From positions 16,116,766-16,180,765 of the forward strand of contig NC_059401.1 of NCBI RefSeq assembly GCF_905220565.1: 64,000 nt of DNA, read 5' to 3'. This document shows positions 9,251 to 21,237 of this stretch, piece after piece (the stretch's first letter is position 1; every line of letters starts with the position of its first letter). This DNA is from Melitaea cinxia. Lineage: Eukaryota; Arthropoda; Insecta; Lepidoptera; Nymphalidae. Made by a program: the position numbers and the translations under genes. The notes beneath the pieces were generated by a model, which searched no databases, was not told where the DNA came from, and saw nothing but the letters and a program-made list of their open reading frames with translations.

Positions 9251-11832
9251 CAACTGAATCCTATATTATTAATCCTATATAATATTATTATCATTATTAT
9301 TAATCATTTTTTTGTATTTTATTTTCTAAAGATCTCTAAGTACTGATGAACGGACTGACTGAACAGCACAGTCTTATTAATGAAGAAGAAAAACGGTCAC
9401 TTTAGCACCCTCTGCATACATATGAACGTCTAAAAAGTTATTATTAATTTCTAGGAAAACCAATAAAGTTTATATAAATACTGGAGTCAAGGAAAATGAA
9501 ATATCATTTTAACATAGCGTTATATAAAATAATTATACAACGTTATTTGATATTTTAAATTTTTCAAAGAGAACGCAGCTTTTAATTAATAATCACAACA
9601 CTAATCTTTAAAAAAAAAGTAATATGAAGCAAAATGAAAATTTTCATTAAAAAATCTGAATAAGTGTACAAAAGCATTGCAGTACAAAGTTAAGTGTCAA
9701 GGAAAGAAATAAGAGAAGAAATATCTGAGGAAAGCTTGTAGACGTTGAAAAGGAATTTTTCTTTATCATTTCCTTCGGCTCTTAAATACGCAATAATTGT
9801 TTTACTACTCGGGACGGGTCCCGCATCGTAATGATGTAAAGATTTGGGAAACGTTTTTATTATTATTGACTAGGTGCTAGGTCCGACGGGACTACATTCG
9901 TAACAATTTAGGAACTTTCAAAAATGACTACATTATGTCCTTTGTCCTTTCTACTCTCTTTTTGAGGACATTATAAAAGTTACTTTAGAATATTGAACAT
10001 ATTAGAGTTTTGATTTCCTGATTATGACATTCTTGCCGATATCAATTTCTATGTTATTTTAATGCAAGGTTGTTTTATGTTTGGTAAGGATAACATACAA
10101 TATATACGCCAAACAATCTTAGAAGTTACTTTATGTGATATACATAATTATATTTATGTATCAAAATAAACATTCTTATTAACATTGTCATATCAAGCAA
10201 TAATCGCTTTAATTCGTATCCATCACGTGTATAACATTTTGGGGATGTGGAGGAACAGGGTGTTCAGTTCCTCGTTCGCCATCGCAAAGGAGGATCCTCC
10301 GACCAGACGGGAGTTTTGTCTGGTGGGCTAGCGCCCTGACGTTTGTTGTTGGGTTCTTGTATATATACTCAATCTCTCTGATAACTTTGGTCGGCTTTTT
10401 AAGTTCCAAAGTTGTTCCAAGAATTGTTTGTTTAATTTTCAGAAACTACTAATTCGAATTGAAAAATTTGCTTTATATTTAATGGAACATTTACCATGAA
10501 AGGCTTAGTTATTTTTTCCTCAAATCAACGCGTGTGAAACCTTAGGGCACAGCCAATTATAATATAAAATGTAAAAACGAAACGAATGCTTGAGGTTATT
10601 ATTCTTTACAATATCAGGGAACGAATATTCTATGAAAAATCAAGAACGCCAATCTTATTAATAGCTAACTTTAACACTTATCGATATCGGTTTATGAACG
10701 CTCGTAAAAGCGATTAAATGTGCAAAAAGAAAAGGAATTTAAGAGAATATGAACAAAGTAGTTATTATAAATCGTCTGCACAGATCATACGGGTTCCATT
10801 TTCGTTTAATTTTCTATAGAAATACAATCGTTTTTGGTTTAATCCGTTACTTTGGTTCATTATGATTAAACGATTTTAGGACTTTTAATTAATAGTAAAG
10901 ATATATAATTTTGGGTTAGCTTTGTGAAACTCTGTGTGAACACTAATTAAATATATATATCAGAAAATGACATAGTTTAAGACATCAGCGCTGAAAGAAT
11001 TCCCATCATCAGTCCATCAGAACAGTGATCATACAACAAGTTCAAATATGTTTTTTTTACTGTAATCGAGGTGCACTCATTAACTTTATGTCTTATAATA
11101 ACGAATTCTTTACTATTGTAAAATTAATTATTCTAGTTAATAACACACTTATTTATAAAATAAAAATGTTATTAGATAACATTGGCTCGGTGTTTGTTTA
11201 TTTTGTTCGAATAAACAGATTAGTATGTTTTAGGAAAGCTTTAATCATTTTTTTTCTTATAGTGTAGTTATTATTTTAACAAAACCCCATTATTAGACCA
11301 TTAATTAATAATTTGACATTTACGTACTAATAATACAGAGCTACGTAAAAATATAAATTGCATAAAAGTACATTTTTTTTAGATTATCGTCTAAACTTTG
11401 ATTATAAACAAAATGACGTAAGTGTAAAATACTTAAATGCGATATTTTTAAAATATTTTTCGTCTATGATGAGTGTATATTATAAATATATCCCAATAAA
11501 ATCTAAAACACAAGTGGCACATTTATAGCAGTAAGTAAATTATTCAAAAAAAAAAAATTAAAACCCTAAAATACAATATTTCACATTCACCTCATTTTGG
11601 TTCCTAGCTCCTTAATATTATTTCAGTGTTTTCTTTACAAAAATATTTTTACGCATTTCATTTTACGAGATCCGTTATACGTTTACGATTTTTTGTAACA
11701 TTTTATGGTCGACGTAAATAAAAGTTATAAATTTTGGGTAAAATAACTGTATTAGGTAATGATGATTGAATTATGTACCTACTTACTGATTAATTTACAC
11801 TAACGTCATCCACTTTTTGACCTTAAAAACTT
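9251..11832. other. Long AT-rich stretch without recognised genes
   Basis: Apart from the GC-rich patch at 10200-10410, nothing but short unmatched frames (for example 80 codons at 11025-11267) and homopolymer runs. Confidence 0.4.
10200..10410 (-). other. GC-richer patch with a 66-codon open frame, unrecognised
   Basis: This patch stands out from its AT-rich surroundings and holds the perfect palindrome GGAGGATCCTCC (10289-10300) and a CCAGAC/GTCTGG stem (10303-10308 with 10318-10323). A 66-codon minus-strand frame crosses it and includes ALAHQTKLPSGRRILL. The composition suggests a fragment of an old mobile element, but I do not recognise the family. A small exon is less likely because no clear splice context was seen. 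Confidence 0.3.
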
Positions 11833-12012
11833 TAAAAAAAGGAAGGGGTTCTCAACTTGATGCGATTTTTTATGTGTGTTATCGAATAAATTTTTACTTC
11901 TTGAGTTATTCCTATTAATATGTAGTTGTTTGCCTGTTTCACCAACTATCGACGTCGTATTACTTTTCAGCATAATTGAAGTCATTGTTTTTTGTTTGCG
12001 AGCAAATAATTA
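11833..12012 (+). repeat. Degraded copy of the ACCGACTTCA inverted-end family
   Basis: The start AAAAAAGGAAGGGGTTCTCAA and the end ATAATTGAAGTCATT, followed by GTTTGCGAGCAAATAATT, match the two ends of the copies at 18757 and 22517. The middle is missing. Confidence 0.6.
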
Positions 12013-12591
12013 TTTTGATAGCGCTTATATTTTTATTCAGAGCATTAGTCTATAATTATATACATGGTCAGCCACTAAAATATAGCCTATGTCAATCGGT
12101 GATAACGTAATATTCTCGTATGAAAGAATTATTATAGTCGATCCAGTGCTTTTTGAATTTACTTTAAGCAAATAAAAATCAAGTTTTATATTTTTATATT
12201 ATTATTATATATTATATTATAATATTTATTTGTTATAAAATTATTTTTATTATTGGTATTGGTATTATTTTACTTGATTATTGAGGAGAGAATAATCTTA
12301 TATATAACAAATAAATGCGCTATCTAACGTAGAGGCCGTAAAGAAGACGAGATATTTTGTATGAAAGTTGTAACCAATAATATTTGCGACCTTATGTAAC
12401 ATATCGTGAGTATGCGATGTGTTTTTATGATATTAGATTACAATAAAATGATTGTTCGTATATTACCCATCAACTACTTGGACAAAACGACGATATTACC
12501 GGATATGATATTAAAATTACGTTGGTTGTTATATACTACACAAATCTTTTTAGTTATTTCTAAGGAAGTAGTAATACTAGTAAGTAAGTAG
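12013..12591. other. No recognised feature
   Basis: Very AT-rich low-complexity sequence around 12180-12260, and one unmatched 61-codon frame at 12406-12591. Confidence 0.35.
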
Positions 12592-12783
12592 TAAGGTAAA
12601 GTAACACAGTTCCGCTACCACCTTGGAGCTTGGAAAGCCGACCGATGGCGAGATAGCCAGGCAAATAGAAACACACAGGCCGAAGACGGGCAGCAGCGTC
12701 TTCAGTGCCACAAAGCCAGCCCTGCGCTGACCAATCCGCCTGCTTAGAGTGGTGACTATGGGCAACACACATGAGTTCATGAA
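12592..12783 (+). mobile_element. Truncated short RTE-tailed element
   Basis: It matches the middle of the elements at 20244 and 59338: CTACCACCTTGGAGCTTGG, GCCGACCGATGGCGAGATAG, CGAAGACGGGCAGCAGCGTC and GTGGTGACTATGGGCAACAC. Both the 5' start and the RTE-like 3' tail are missing. Confidence 0.8.
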
Positions 12784-13699
12784 ATTGAATTCAATACAAT
12801 TTTACAACAAAATCAGTAGTTTTTCGTGAAGAAAACACAATTATTAGGATTTAATTTATTTCAGCGTTATATCATATTTTATTTAAAAAAAATGAGAAAT
12901 AAAATACAATTAGGGAAAAGCTAATCGATAGCTATCCTTTTCTACGCGTTTCTCCTTGATAAATACTTAAAATGACAGTTGTGTAATATCTAGGACAACC
13001 ACATAAAATTATTCTTATATAAATAAATACATGAAAATAGAAAGTAAAAAGGCGTCAAACCAATCGCCGATACCTTTTAAAAAGGCTGGAATGATTTAAG
13101 CCTATGAAATTTACGAGTAATCAAGTTAGCCAGGGGGCGGAAGCGAAGTAATGCGAAATTGTGACTCCGTGAGCGGTCAAAGGGCCCTCCGCTATAGACA
13201 CACAAATCCAATTTACTGTTTCGACTTTCCCTAGCCCTAAATGCTTGTAGCAATTAAACGACGCGTAAAGTGCGTGGCCCTTTCGCAGATCCCTTTTCTG
13301 ATCGGGACTCTGTGGTTGAGGTGACTATTCAAAACAGCATATTCGATTTGATTAATACGATATCAATATGATACCGTGGTCAGATTAGATTCTGATTGCT
13401 TTTTGTGGAGTTTGAAACGATGTAATTTTATTTTAAGTTGGATTGTTGGCACATATAAAATATATGTTGTTCCATTGTAATTATTTGCTTTGTGAATTGA
13501 GCGCCTGCATTGACAGCAGATGGTCAACGATTCAAATATAGAACAGCACTGCGGTACTAATCTTTTTAAGTTTTTTATAAGTCTTAAAGAACGGCACATT
13601 GGTAAAATTCTTAATGAAAATCTGGAATAGGCCAGCTGCTTAAAATACTTCGATGTTACAAAAGCTACTTATTCTACCATCTAGTAGTTCTGTATTCCT
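12784..13699. other. Unassigned stretch with a GC-richer patch
   Basis: The patch at about 13120-13330 (CAGGGGGCGGAAGCG, GGGCCCTCCGC) is GC-richer than its surroundings and has no long frame. A 78-codon minus-strand frame at 13363-13599 matches nothing known. Confidence 0.35.
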
Positions 13700-13851
13700 G
13701 TGATGTAAGGTAAAAGTGCTCTTGCGGAAGCGCTGTGTTAATAGCAGGTTTAGGGGAAGCAACGTACTGCAGCCATTTACAGGCTATGGTAACCGCTTAC
13801 CATTAAGGTAATCCTACGCTATCCTTGTAATATAATAAAACCGTTTAAAAA
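13700..13851 (+). mobile_element. Degraded family C SINE copy, 3' half
   Basis: GGTAACCGCTTACCATTAAG and a GGGGAAGCAACG block, followed by an AT tail, correspond to the 3' half of the element at 3005-3298, but with many changes. Confidence 0.45.
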
Positions 13852-14660
13852 AATGGGCAATGATTGGAAACATAATCTCTAATATGTACAATCGAAGGTT
13901 GCTTGTGATGCTTCGCTACCATGAAATATTACGCTAAATTGGGTTAGAAGTCTTTACTTAATCTATATTACAGTCTGTTACAAGGTAATAAATTAAATAA
14001 CTCTTTTCTACTAATAAACGTTAACAATTATTGTACGATAACGTTTAACCCTTTAAACGTCCAATAAACATCAACAGAGAATCCAAATCATTTCAAAGGT
14101 TATATCCTACCTGTCCTCCTCATCCCGGCTTTTGAGACAAACGAGATGCTAGTCAATTTCCGCTGAGGTTGCATTGCCTCTAAGACGTGTTTGATGTTTG
14201 TAGGATGTGACATTTGCAATATTGCCTTTATTATAAAGTCAGGATATTGCAACGTTTAAATTAAATATCTGCCATCTAATTTATTTTACGTAAAGTAAGT
14301 TTTAAGAGATTCCCTATATTCCTTTCAAGTTAAACTTGAAATCGTTTTAAAGTGAAAATAAGATACGGTTTATTTTATCATTGTTCAGAGTCTAATCGTG
14401 AATTCCATTATTCGTAGTAGAATACAATATATGTATTTTATGATTTTTCAAAAGATCTTATGTAAAGAGGATTGACATGAGACCTCGACAATATGCATTG
14501 AAAACGGCTTTCTCGATATGCATCAAATATCGTGAACGTGATATAATGATAAATAAAAATTAAAAATAATAAAGTAACATAAAATACACACATCTTGATA
14601 TAATATTTCCTATGCATAAACCCACTCCGTTTTTTCTTAAATCACTCCTAATTCAGATCA
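13852..14660. other. No recognised feature
   Basis: AT-rich. No open frame of note and no repeat recognised. Confidence 0.35.
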
Positions 14661-14852
14661 TCTATATAAATAAAAATGAATGTTGTTAAGCGCATAACTC
14701 GAGAATGACTTGACCAATTCGGTTAATTTATTTTTTTGTATGGCCTACGAAAGGCCCACGTAAGGTGTAAGGTACTAAAAAAAAATATAGAGTAAAAATA
14801 ATTTTTACTAATAACTTTTGACAGAACGAAGTCTGTCCGGGCAGCTGAAACT
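14661..14852 (+). repeat. Common lepidopteran interspersed repeat
   Basis: It starts near CATCTATATAAATAAAAATG, continues with GTTGTTAAGCGCATAACTCG and ends near GAACGAAGTCTGTCCGGGCA with AGCT. These start and end blocks are widespread in lepidopteran genomes from my general knowledge. The element class is uncertain. The fragment at 5241-5340 is a second copy. Confidence 0.6.
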
Positions 14853-15280
14853 TTGAAATAAATCATTTTTATTACAAAATTAAAGACTTACGTACATTTC
14901 AGTCTTACGAAAATATACAATTGATATAAAGTTTTACGTTACAAAGAAACATATAATAAAACTGACGTTAATTTAAATTGATTCCCAAGTGAAGGCAGTC
15001 ATTATATAAAGGCCTATCGTCCCTCGCCCCAGAGGACAGTCGAGGTTAACCTCTGTTTAGTTTAAATCGTCGATAACCCTCCCTGGAGGTAATCAATGTG
15101 ATTTCACAAGTCGGCCATATTGAATCATTTTAGCGTAAAATTAAAACGGAATATATTGAAATTATTTTGAAACAGTACAGATGTAACTTCTCTCTATCAG
15201 CTTCGTTAAGCATAGGTTTATTTGTGGCAATGAAGCACTATTTTGAACTATGTATTTAATTTTTTTTTTTTTGATATCGC
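14853..15280. other. No recognised feature
   Basis: A moderately GC-rich patch at 15020-15100 (CCCTCGCCCCAGAGGACAG) has no long frame and no match I recognise. Confidence 0.35.
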
Positions 15281-15528
15281 AGGGTAACCCATTTACGGGT
15301 GATATCCAGGATGCCCGGGTAAGGCATTCCTAGACCACATGTCGGCTTAGCACTTGGGGGTGCACTACCGACCAAAACCCCTGCGGGAGCCTTCAGCCGC
15401 TTTAATTGGAGGGTCCCGGATCTGCAGGCAACAGGATCCCTCCAGCGACAGGCTGGCCTCGGCGAAAAGACCAGACTTCTCCTCCATGGGGACTGTCCAG
15501 CTCACCTCTGAACAATCCTGACGACGAT
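15281..15528 (-). mobile_element. Retroelement fragment, family E
   Basis: A GC-rich block contains CCTGCGGGAGCCTTCAGCCG, CTTTAATTGGAGGGTCCCGG and CTTCTCCTCCATGGGGACTG on the plus strand. The same blocks recur at 28896-29100. In the minus orientation it encodes a short stretch like RTVPMEEKSGLFA. I read it as the 3' region of a non-LTR element, orientation likely minus, clade unknown. Confidence 0.6.
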
Positions 15529-17900
15529 GTATTTAATTATATAATATAATGTAATTTAATATTTGATTTATAAAAATCTTGATTTTATGATACATATTTT
15601 TATAAGTTTTAAATTTCTTAAATTAATTTTCAATAAATGTTACAAATAAAGTTGTTATACAAATTAATTAACGTTTTATAATATTTATGTTTATCGCTGA
15701 TCCGGTGAACTTTTCTTTGAGAATTTAAAATTATTTTTAAATTTTCTGTTATGCAAATCTTGTTCTGATATTAACGAACAGCAAAAGAAAACCGATTGAT
15801 GCAGTCGTTCAAAATTTATCTGCGTTTATATATTTTATCATCGATTCACTTTTATATTTATACTTAAATACTTAGATATTGATTTATAGATAGGTTATTC
15901 ACTTACATTGATATTGAAATTTATGGATAAATATGAGTAAAACCGCGTTAAAGATATTGTATAAAATAAGCATTGCGTGTCGGACGTTGCGACTTGTTGC
16001 CCTGAATGGAGCAAGATTATTTCGACAAAATCCTAATATTACGTCCACGACTTATTACTATTTGTCCAATGTCATGTCATAATTGCGTTATATCATTGAC
16101 TTGATATCGCGTAAATATTGTCTGTAATTGAGTTTTATAATAGATTTTAAGTTTAATTATTAGCAGGATAAACATCTCTAAGTATCAATTATGTTCTTTA
16201 TCGAAGGCGAGAGTGATTAAGTTTTAATTGTTTTCCATTTTGTTTTACTTTCGAAGGGAATTCCATTTGCCGCGTCTGATTTGTTTACTTTCTTTCTTTC
16301 TGTCAGCATTCGGTTTGATCTGTTTTATTATTATTTTTATATCAAGTTTTTAGAAATAAATATATCGTAATGCGGTAAAAGAAATTGAATTTAAGACGTT
16401 TGAATGTTGTGTCTTTTAAGATTAATTAATTTTAAAAGCGAGAGTCAAAAAGTTTGTCCGTTGAAATTAATTGTTTTATAAATTTTATAATGAAATTTAT
16501 AATTGAATTTTACTTCGATTACGGTTTATGTTTGTCTTTTGTTTAAGTACGAATATGTATTGTTTTAAATTAATATTGTAATGATTAACGAAGTGAAATT
16601 GTATGTGAATGTATTTGTTTATTATATTAGTAGCTCGACTTTTTGATTGAGACTTATGTACATGTTGTCTTCTAAATATCCCACTGTCAGACAAAATCCT
16701 TATAAACTATTAAGTAATATAAATAATATTACTAATTTTTTGTACAATTAAGCAGATTTTTATTTACGAATTACAACATTTTACTGCGTTTTTCGTCGGT
16801 ATATAATAAATATATATAATATTCTTCTTTCTGACTAGTACCAGCACCGTAGGTAAATGTGTCTGTGTAACGAAAAAAGTGACTAAAAATACAAATTACC
16901 TTTTTATTAATTTTAATGATTTAGGTTTTAGAAACATGTAAACATTAAAAAGACAGACATGAATCGCAAGCGTCATTTTATGTTTTAATTTTATAATTTA
17001 TTAATTTAATTATTTTATTTGTGAACATTTAATTTTTAAACATCACGTTAACCGATTTTTAGGACTAAACTCAAGTCGCGTGACGGAGCTGACACACGCA
17101 CTTTTTTATTTAAATCACGTCAATGAATAATTGTTTAACTATCTCACCGATCAATCTCCTTCGTGCCTTCTCCATTCTTCGTGACATTGGTGAAATCATC
17201 TATGGTATATTAACACTAACTAGAATTGAAAGCCAATAATTTAAAAACTATTTTTATTAACATTTATATAAATACTGTCCTAAATCTATCAAAATTTCAT
17301 GGAACTTAAAATGTTAATAAAAAAACATATGTTTACCCGATTCACACGTAAATGTGGAACAGACGTCGGCCAACTAAAACAACTATACGCAATTACAGGT
17401 TGTCAAACTTCCCGCCCTTTCCAATTTCATTTCCGCTCCGTACCTACAGGTCCTGCATTGTTATTTTCGCGTTGTTAGCGTTTTCAACTAGGACAGTTAT
17501 ACCATTTTATTTGTACTCGTTATCCTAACGAAAACAATACCAAATTGACGTGGCCCTTAGACGCGTTGATTTCTAGCGTTTTAATGCGGCGCGTCTGCTT
17601 TTATCGTCGGGTTTGAACGTAAATATGACAAAAGAACTAGGAAATTAAAAAAAAAAAAAAAATTAACAATAGAAATTATACGTGTTTTATAATTATGAAA
17701 TTTAAGTGATTGTAATTTATATTTCACCATCTGCTATTGCAAGTTACTACGTAATAATACAAACGATTGATAGCGACAATCGTGTAATTACTGTTACCAA
17801 ATTGCAATTCGGCGAACTAAACGTATTTGTATGTAAAATCATTAAGTTTGTTTGATTGCTAGTAAGTGTACTGCTATTGATATTTTAATTTTTGCAAAAT
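15529..17900. other. Long AT-rich stretch without recognised genes
   Basis: An unmatched 65-codon frame at 16497-16694 and an A-run near 17650. Nothing else. Confidence 0.4.
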
Positions 17901-18163
17901 AGGGTGCTGTATTAATTATAGCATTCAACTAAGGAATTTCCTGCTCAAAATATGGAGCAGCCTGACTGGGGTAGTACCTTGACCTTACAGAAGATCTCAG
18001 CTAAATAATACTGTTTCCAAGCAGTATTGTGTTCCTGGTTGGGGATTGGGTCGGCAACGCGCTTGCGATACTTCTGGTGTTGCAGGCGTCTATAAGTTAC
18101 AGTAATCTCTTACCATTAGGTGAGTCATACGCTTGTTTGCCGACCTAGTGTTATTAAAAAAAA
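17901..18163 (+). mobile_element. A-tailed SINE, family C
   Basis: Same blocks as at 3005-3298: GAATTTCCTGCTCAAAATAT, GAGCAGCCTGACTGGGGTAG, AGCTAAATAATACTGTTTCC, GCTTGCGATACTTCTGGTG, CGCTTGTTTGCCGACCTAG, ending in A8 at 18156-18163. It has an internal deletion of about 30 bp after GTGTTCCTGGTTGG relative to that copy. Confidence 0.8.
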
Positions 18164-18756
18164 GCATGTCAAATATAATTGCTCAAAAACTTAAATAGAA
18201 AGTTGTTTTAATTTGCAGTGCTTTCTGCTCCTGCGTTTTGGAGTCAGACAAGTTGTCGTTAAGTTACCTACATTAGAAGCTTACAACCCTGTGTTGTTAA
18301 ACATTTTAATATTTATTAATAATGTTAATAGTTTATGAAAAATAATAATGAAGTAATAATGTCAACTTGAATAATGTGTTTGAAGAGAGCGAGTTCGATT
18401 GTGAGTAAGAGCTTAAGAAAGAATCGATTGAGGATTATAAGCAGCTGGTAGGCTTAGCGCACATCATTCAAAGATTCAGTGCGTTCGTGTAGTCTCGGCT
18501 CAGTTGAAAGTTAGCTGAATCCTTAGAACGTGACGTAATTAAGGATCGGCTCCTTGAGGCATTTTACGGCTTACTGCGCATTGCTTTTAGACTAAAAACA
18601 TTTACTTTATTATTTATTTTTTGAATTTTACAATAATTACTGATGTAGTAATATGTTATTTTTTGAGGTTAATTTTTTTATGAAACTATTTTTCTTTCAA
18701 TATTGTATTTGATCTATCGACGAGCACAATTGTTGTGCAAATTAAATCTATTTTTA
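18164..18756. other. No recognised feature
   Basis: AT-rich with a modest GC patch at 18420-18570. No frame or repeat recognised. Confidence 0.35.
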
Positions 18757-19124
18757 ACCGACATCCAAAAAAGGAGGAGGTTCTCAGTTCGATTGTTTTA
18801 CTGGGTGTACCGATTTTGATATTTCTTTTTTTTTCGTTGGAAAGAAGATATCCCTAGTTTAATACCATGACAAGGAAACCAGGATCTGATGATGGGATTC
18901 CAGAGAAATCGAGGGAAACTCTTAAAAATCCGCAATAACTTTTTACTGGGTGTACCGATTTTAATAATTTTTAATTTAATCGAAAGCTGATATTTGTCAT
19001 GTCACATATAAATTTTATTGAGATCTGATAACTACTTTTTGAGTAATCTTTGATAACGCGTAGTTACTTGAGTATTTTTTCGTCGCTCTACGTTGTATTA
19101 CTCGTCAATGTAATTGAAGTCGGT
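18757..19124 (+). mobile_element. MITE-like element, ACCGACTTCA inverted-end family, copy 1
   Basis: The start ACCGACATCC and the end TGAAGTCGGT are near-inverted (consensus ends ACCGACTTCA/TGAAGTCGGT). Inside are GGAGGAGGTTCTCAGTTCG, AACCAGGATCTGATGATGGG, CAGAGAAATCGAGGGAAAC and TGAGTAATCTTTGATAACGC. CTGGGTGTACCGATTTT occurs twice (near 18800 and 18945), so there is an internal duplication. GATTGCGAGCAAAAACAATT follows the right end, as at other copies. There is no coding capacity. Confidence 0.75.
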
Positions 19125-20243
19125 TTTTTTTCGATTGCGAGCAAAAACAATTATTATATAATTTTTTAATCTATTGTGCAATAAAGTATCATAATATAAA
19201 TAAGTAAATAATTTCTTTAATTTTAATCGAAGTACAAAATATTCAGAGAATTATGTATCTGTGTAATAAATTAACAAAGTAAGTTTATTAAAAAACACAA
19301 AAATCGATGTTAAAGGATAAATTTGTTACATGATAATAAACGTCACTGATTAAATATTAAAAAACGAACGAAACACCAGATTTGCGATACAGAAATTTTT
19401 ACCAAACAATTCATTTCTCGAAAATATTTACAAGTTGAAACCTTCATTATGTATGAAAGCAAAGCTTTTAAACTCAAAGGCACGTAATAGATTTAAATAC
19501 ATGTTAGATTTCGCGGCGTCTTCGCAGAATTCATTATACAGCGTTCTCCGGTACTCACTGCCTCTGAATAATATATAAGTGGAGAATAAAGCGAGCCTTT
19601 TTATCTATTAAGCGCATTTGATGTTACAAATCTTCTCCGTAAGAGATGCTATGGTACAAAAGTACAGGTGATAGACATTCTTCAAAGGGGTGAAGTATTT
19701 TGGATGAGTATTAAAATATTAGATTCGACTGATAAACGTTCAGAGAGACTTTAAAGAATTCACGAAAAGCTATCAAATATTTTGTTAATATCTTTATTTT
19801 TCAACTTTAACATGACGTTAATATTTTCATAACATGTTTAGGAAGACGATTTTAGCCATTTTTTTTAACACTGAGTACATAAACATAGACAACATGAGAA
19901 TATAAGTGAAGAGTATTTTTATACATTTTAAAACAATTAAATAAATAAACAGAATGATTTAAATTTCATTACAACACTGAAATTAATAAATAAGCTATTC
20001 ACAATTAATACTTTTCAGCAGAACGAAATCCTGTTCCAAGAAGCCAAAAACACGATCACGACATAAAAAATACCTAGATTATACCAAAAATGTAATAATT
20101 AATTATATCGTACTATCCGTAATTGCTAGCACAAAAGCTAATAAATTACTATTACTATTATTTTAAATTTATTAATGAATAATATTATTATAATTGAAAA
20201 AATTATAATAATATTATCTATCTAATTATATAATTATTACGTA
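19125..20243. other. Long AT-rich stretch without recognised genes
   Basis: Includes the hairpin at 20179-20217. Otherwise nothing recognised. Confidence 0.35.
20179..20217. repeat. Perfect 17-bp inverted repeat with 5-nt loop
   Basis: 20179-20195 is the exact reverse complement of 20201-20217, with loop GAAAA. It is entirely A/T in the stem, so some low-complexity contribution is likely. Confidence 0.85.
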
Positions 20244-20577
20244 CTGCGTGGCTAAGGTACTAAAGAATATAGCCACACCCTCTCTTCCCGTGGGTGTCGT
20301 AAAAGGCGAATAAGGGATAACACGGTTTCGCTACCACCTTGGAACTTAAGAAGCCGACCGGTGGCGGGATAACCATCCCAACCACCCCAACTGCTGGCTT
20401 TGAAATACACATGCCGAAGACAGGCAGTAGCGTCTTCGGTGCGACAAAGCCAGTACTGCGGTAACCAGCTCGCCTGCCCAGTGTGGTGACTATGGGCAAA
20501 ACACATTCACGTTATTTTTGGCGTAAACTTGTGGAGGTCTATGTCCAGCAGTGGATTGTATAGGCTGTTATGATGAA
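20244..20577 (+). mobile_element. Short RTE-tailed element, near full length
   Basis: It starts with TGCGTGGCTAAGG (compare TGTGTGGCTA at 59341), then the stem-loop core GGGTGTCGTAAAAGGCGAAT, CCTTGGAACTTAAGAAGCCG, CGAAGACAGGCAGTAGCGTC, GTGGTGACTATGGGCAAAAC, and ends with GGTCTATGTCCAGCAGTGG, TATAGGCTGTTATGATGA. The 3' end matches the RTE LINE tail. I infer a non-autonomous derivative that joins RTE 5' and 3' ends. Frames of 79-84 codons on the minus strand are translations of this repeat. Confidence 0.85.
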
Positions 20578-21104
20578 TTGAAAAAATTAAAAATTACTTT
20601 TAAATATAACTTGAATAAATAAAATTTTGATATGATTTTGTATATACTAAAAACCGCTACATCTTATGAATCAAAAGTAAACAAATGGTTTCAGTTCCTG
20701 CATTTACAATGTCACTAGTAAACTTTTGTATTTCGACGTGTAAATTCGCCGGGATGCATCTCTTAAGTTGACTCACACAGGGGATCGTAATTAAATCCAC
20801 TTGCATAAAATAAACTTATTCAAATGTAACTACTTAACGGAAGCCGACATTTTGTGATGCTAATTTTTCGGTTTTGTATATTTCATCAAGAAATTAACTT
20901 TAAAAAAATATATACATACTTATTAATATTATAAATTCTATTTTTTTTAGGATCGATGTTTTGTTTTCTCTTTCAGGGAAAAAATACTGATTTTTTATTA
21001 TTAGTATGAAACTTGGTTTATAGATAGCTATAGATCACATATAGGGTACTCTTTTCCCGATATTCCCACGAAATAAGAAATGTCGTGGGTTGAGCTACGA
21101 GGCC
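20578..21104. other. No recognised feature
   Basis: AT-rich with nothing recognised. Confidence 0.35.
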
Positions 21105-21237
21105 TTCTCCGGCCCGTTGGACCGACGATCTACGTAAGATTGCCGGCGTAGGCTGAATGAGGATTGCGGAAGACCGGGATGTGTGGCGCGAACTTGGGGA
21201 GACCTTTGTCCAGCAGTGGACTGCGATAGGCTGAAGT
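21105..21237 (+). mobile_element. RTE LINE 3' end, severely 5'-truncated
   Basis: GACGATCTACGTAAGATTGC, GGATTGCGGAAGACCGGG, GAACTTGGGGAGACCTTTG and CCAGCAGTGGACTGCGATAG correspond to the codons of the RTE C-terminus (DLRKIAG, MRIAEDR, LGE, QQWTAIG) seen at 8769-9250, but the frame is shifted. A remnant only. Confidence 0.75.

Noticed and set aside
20252..20506. Minus-strand frames of 79-84 codons
   Set aside because: They lie wholly inside the short RTE-tailed element; the same peptides appear from the copies at 12.6, 44.5 and 59.3 kb, so they are translations of a non-coding repeat.
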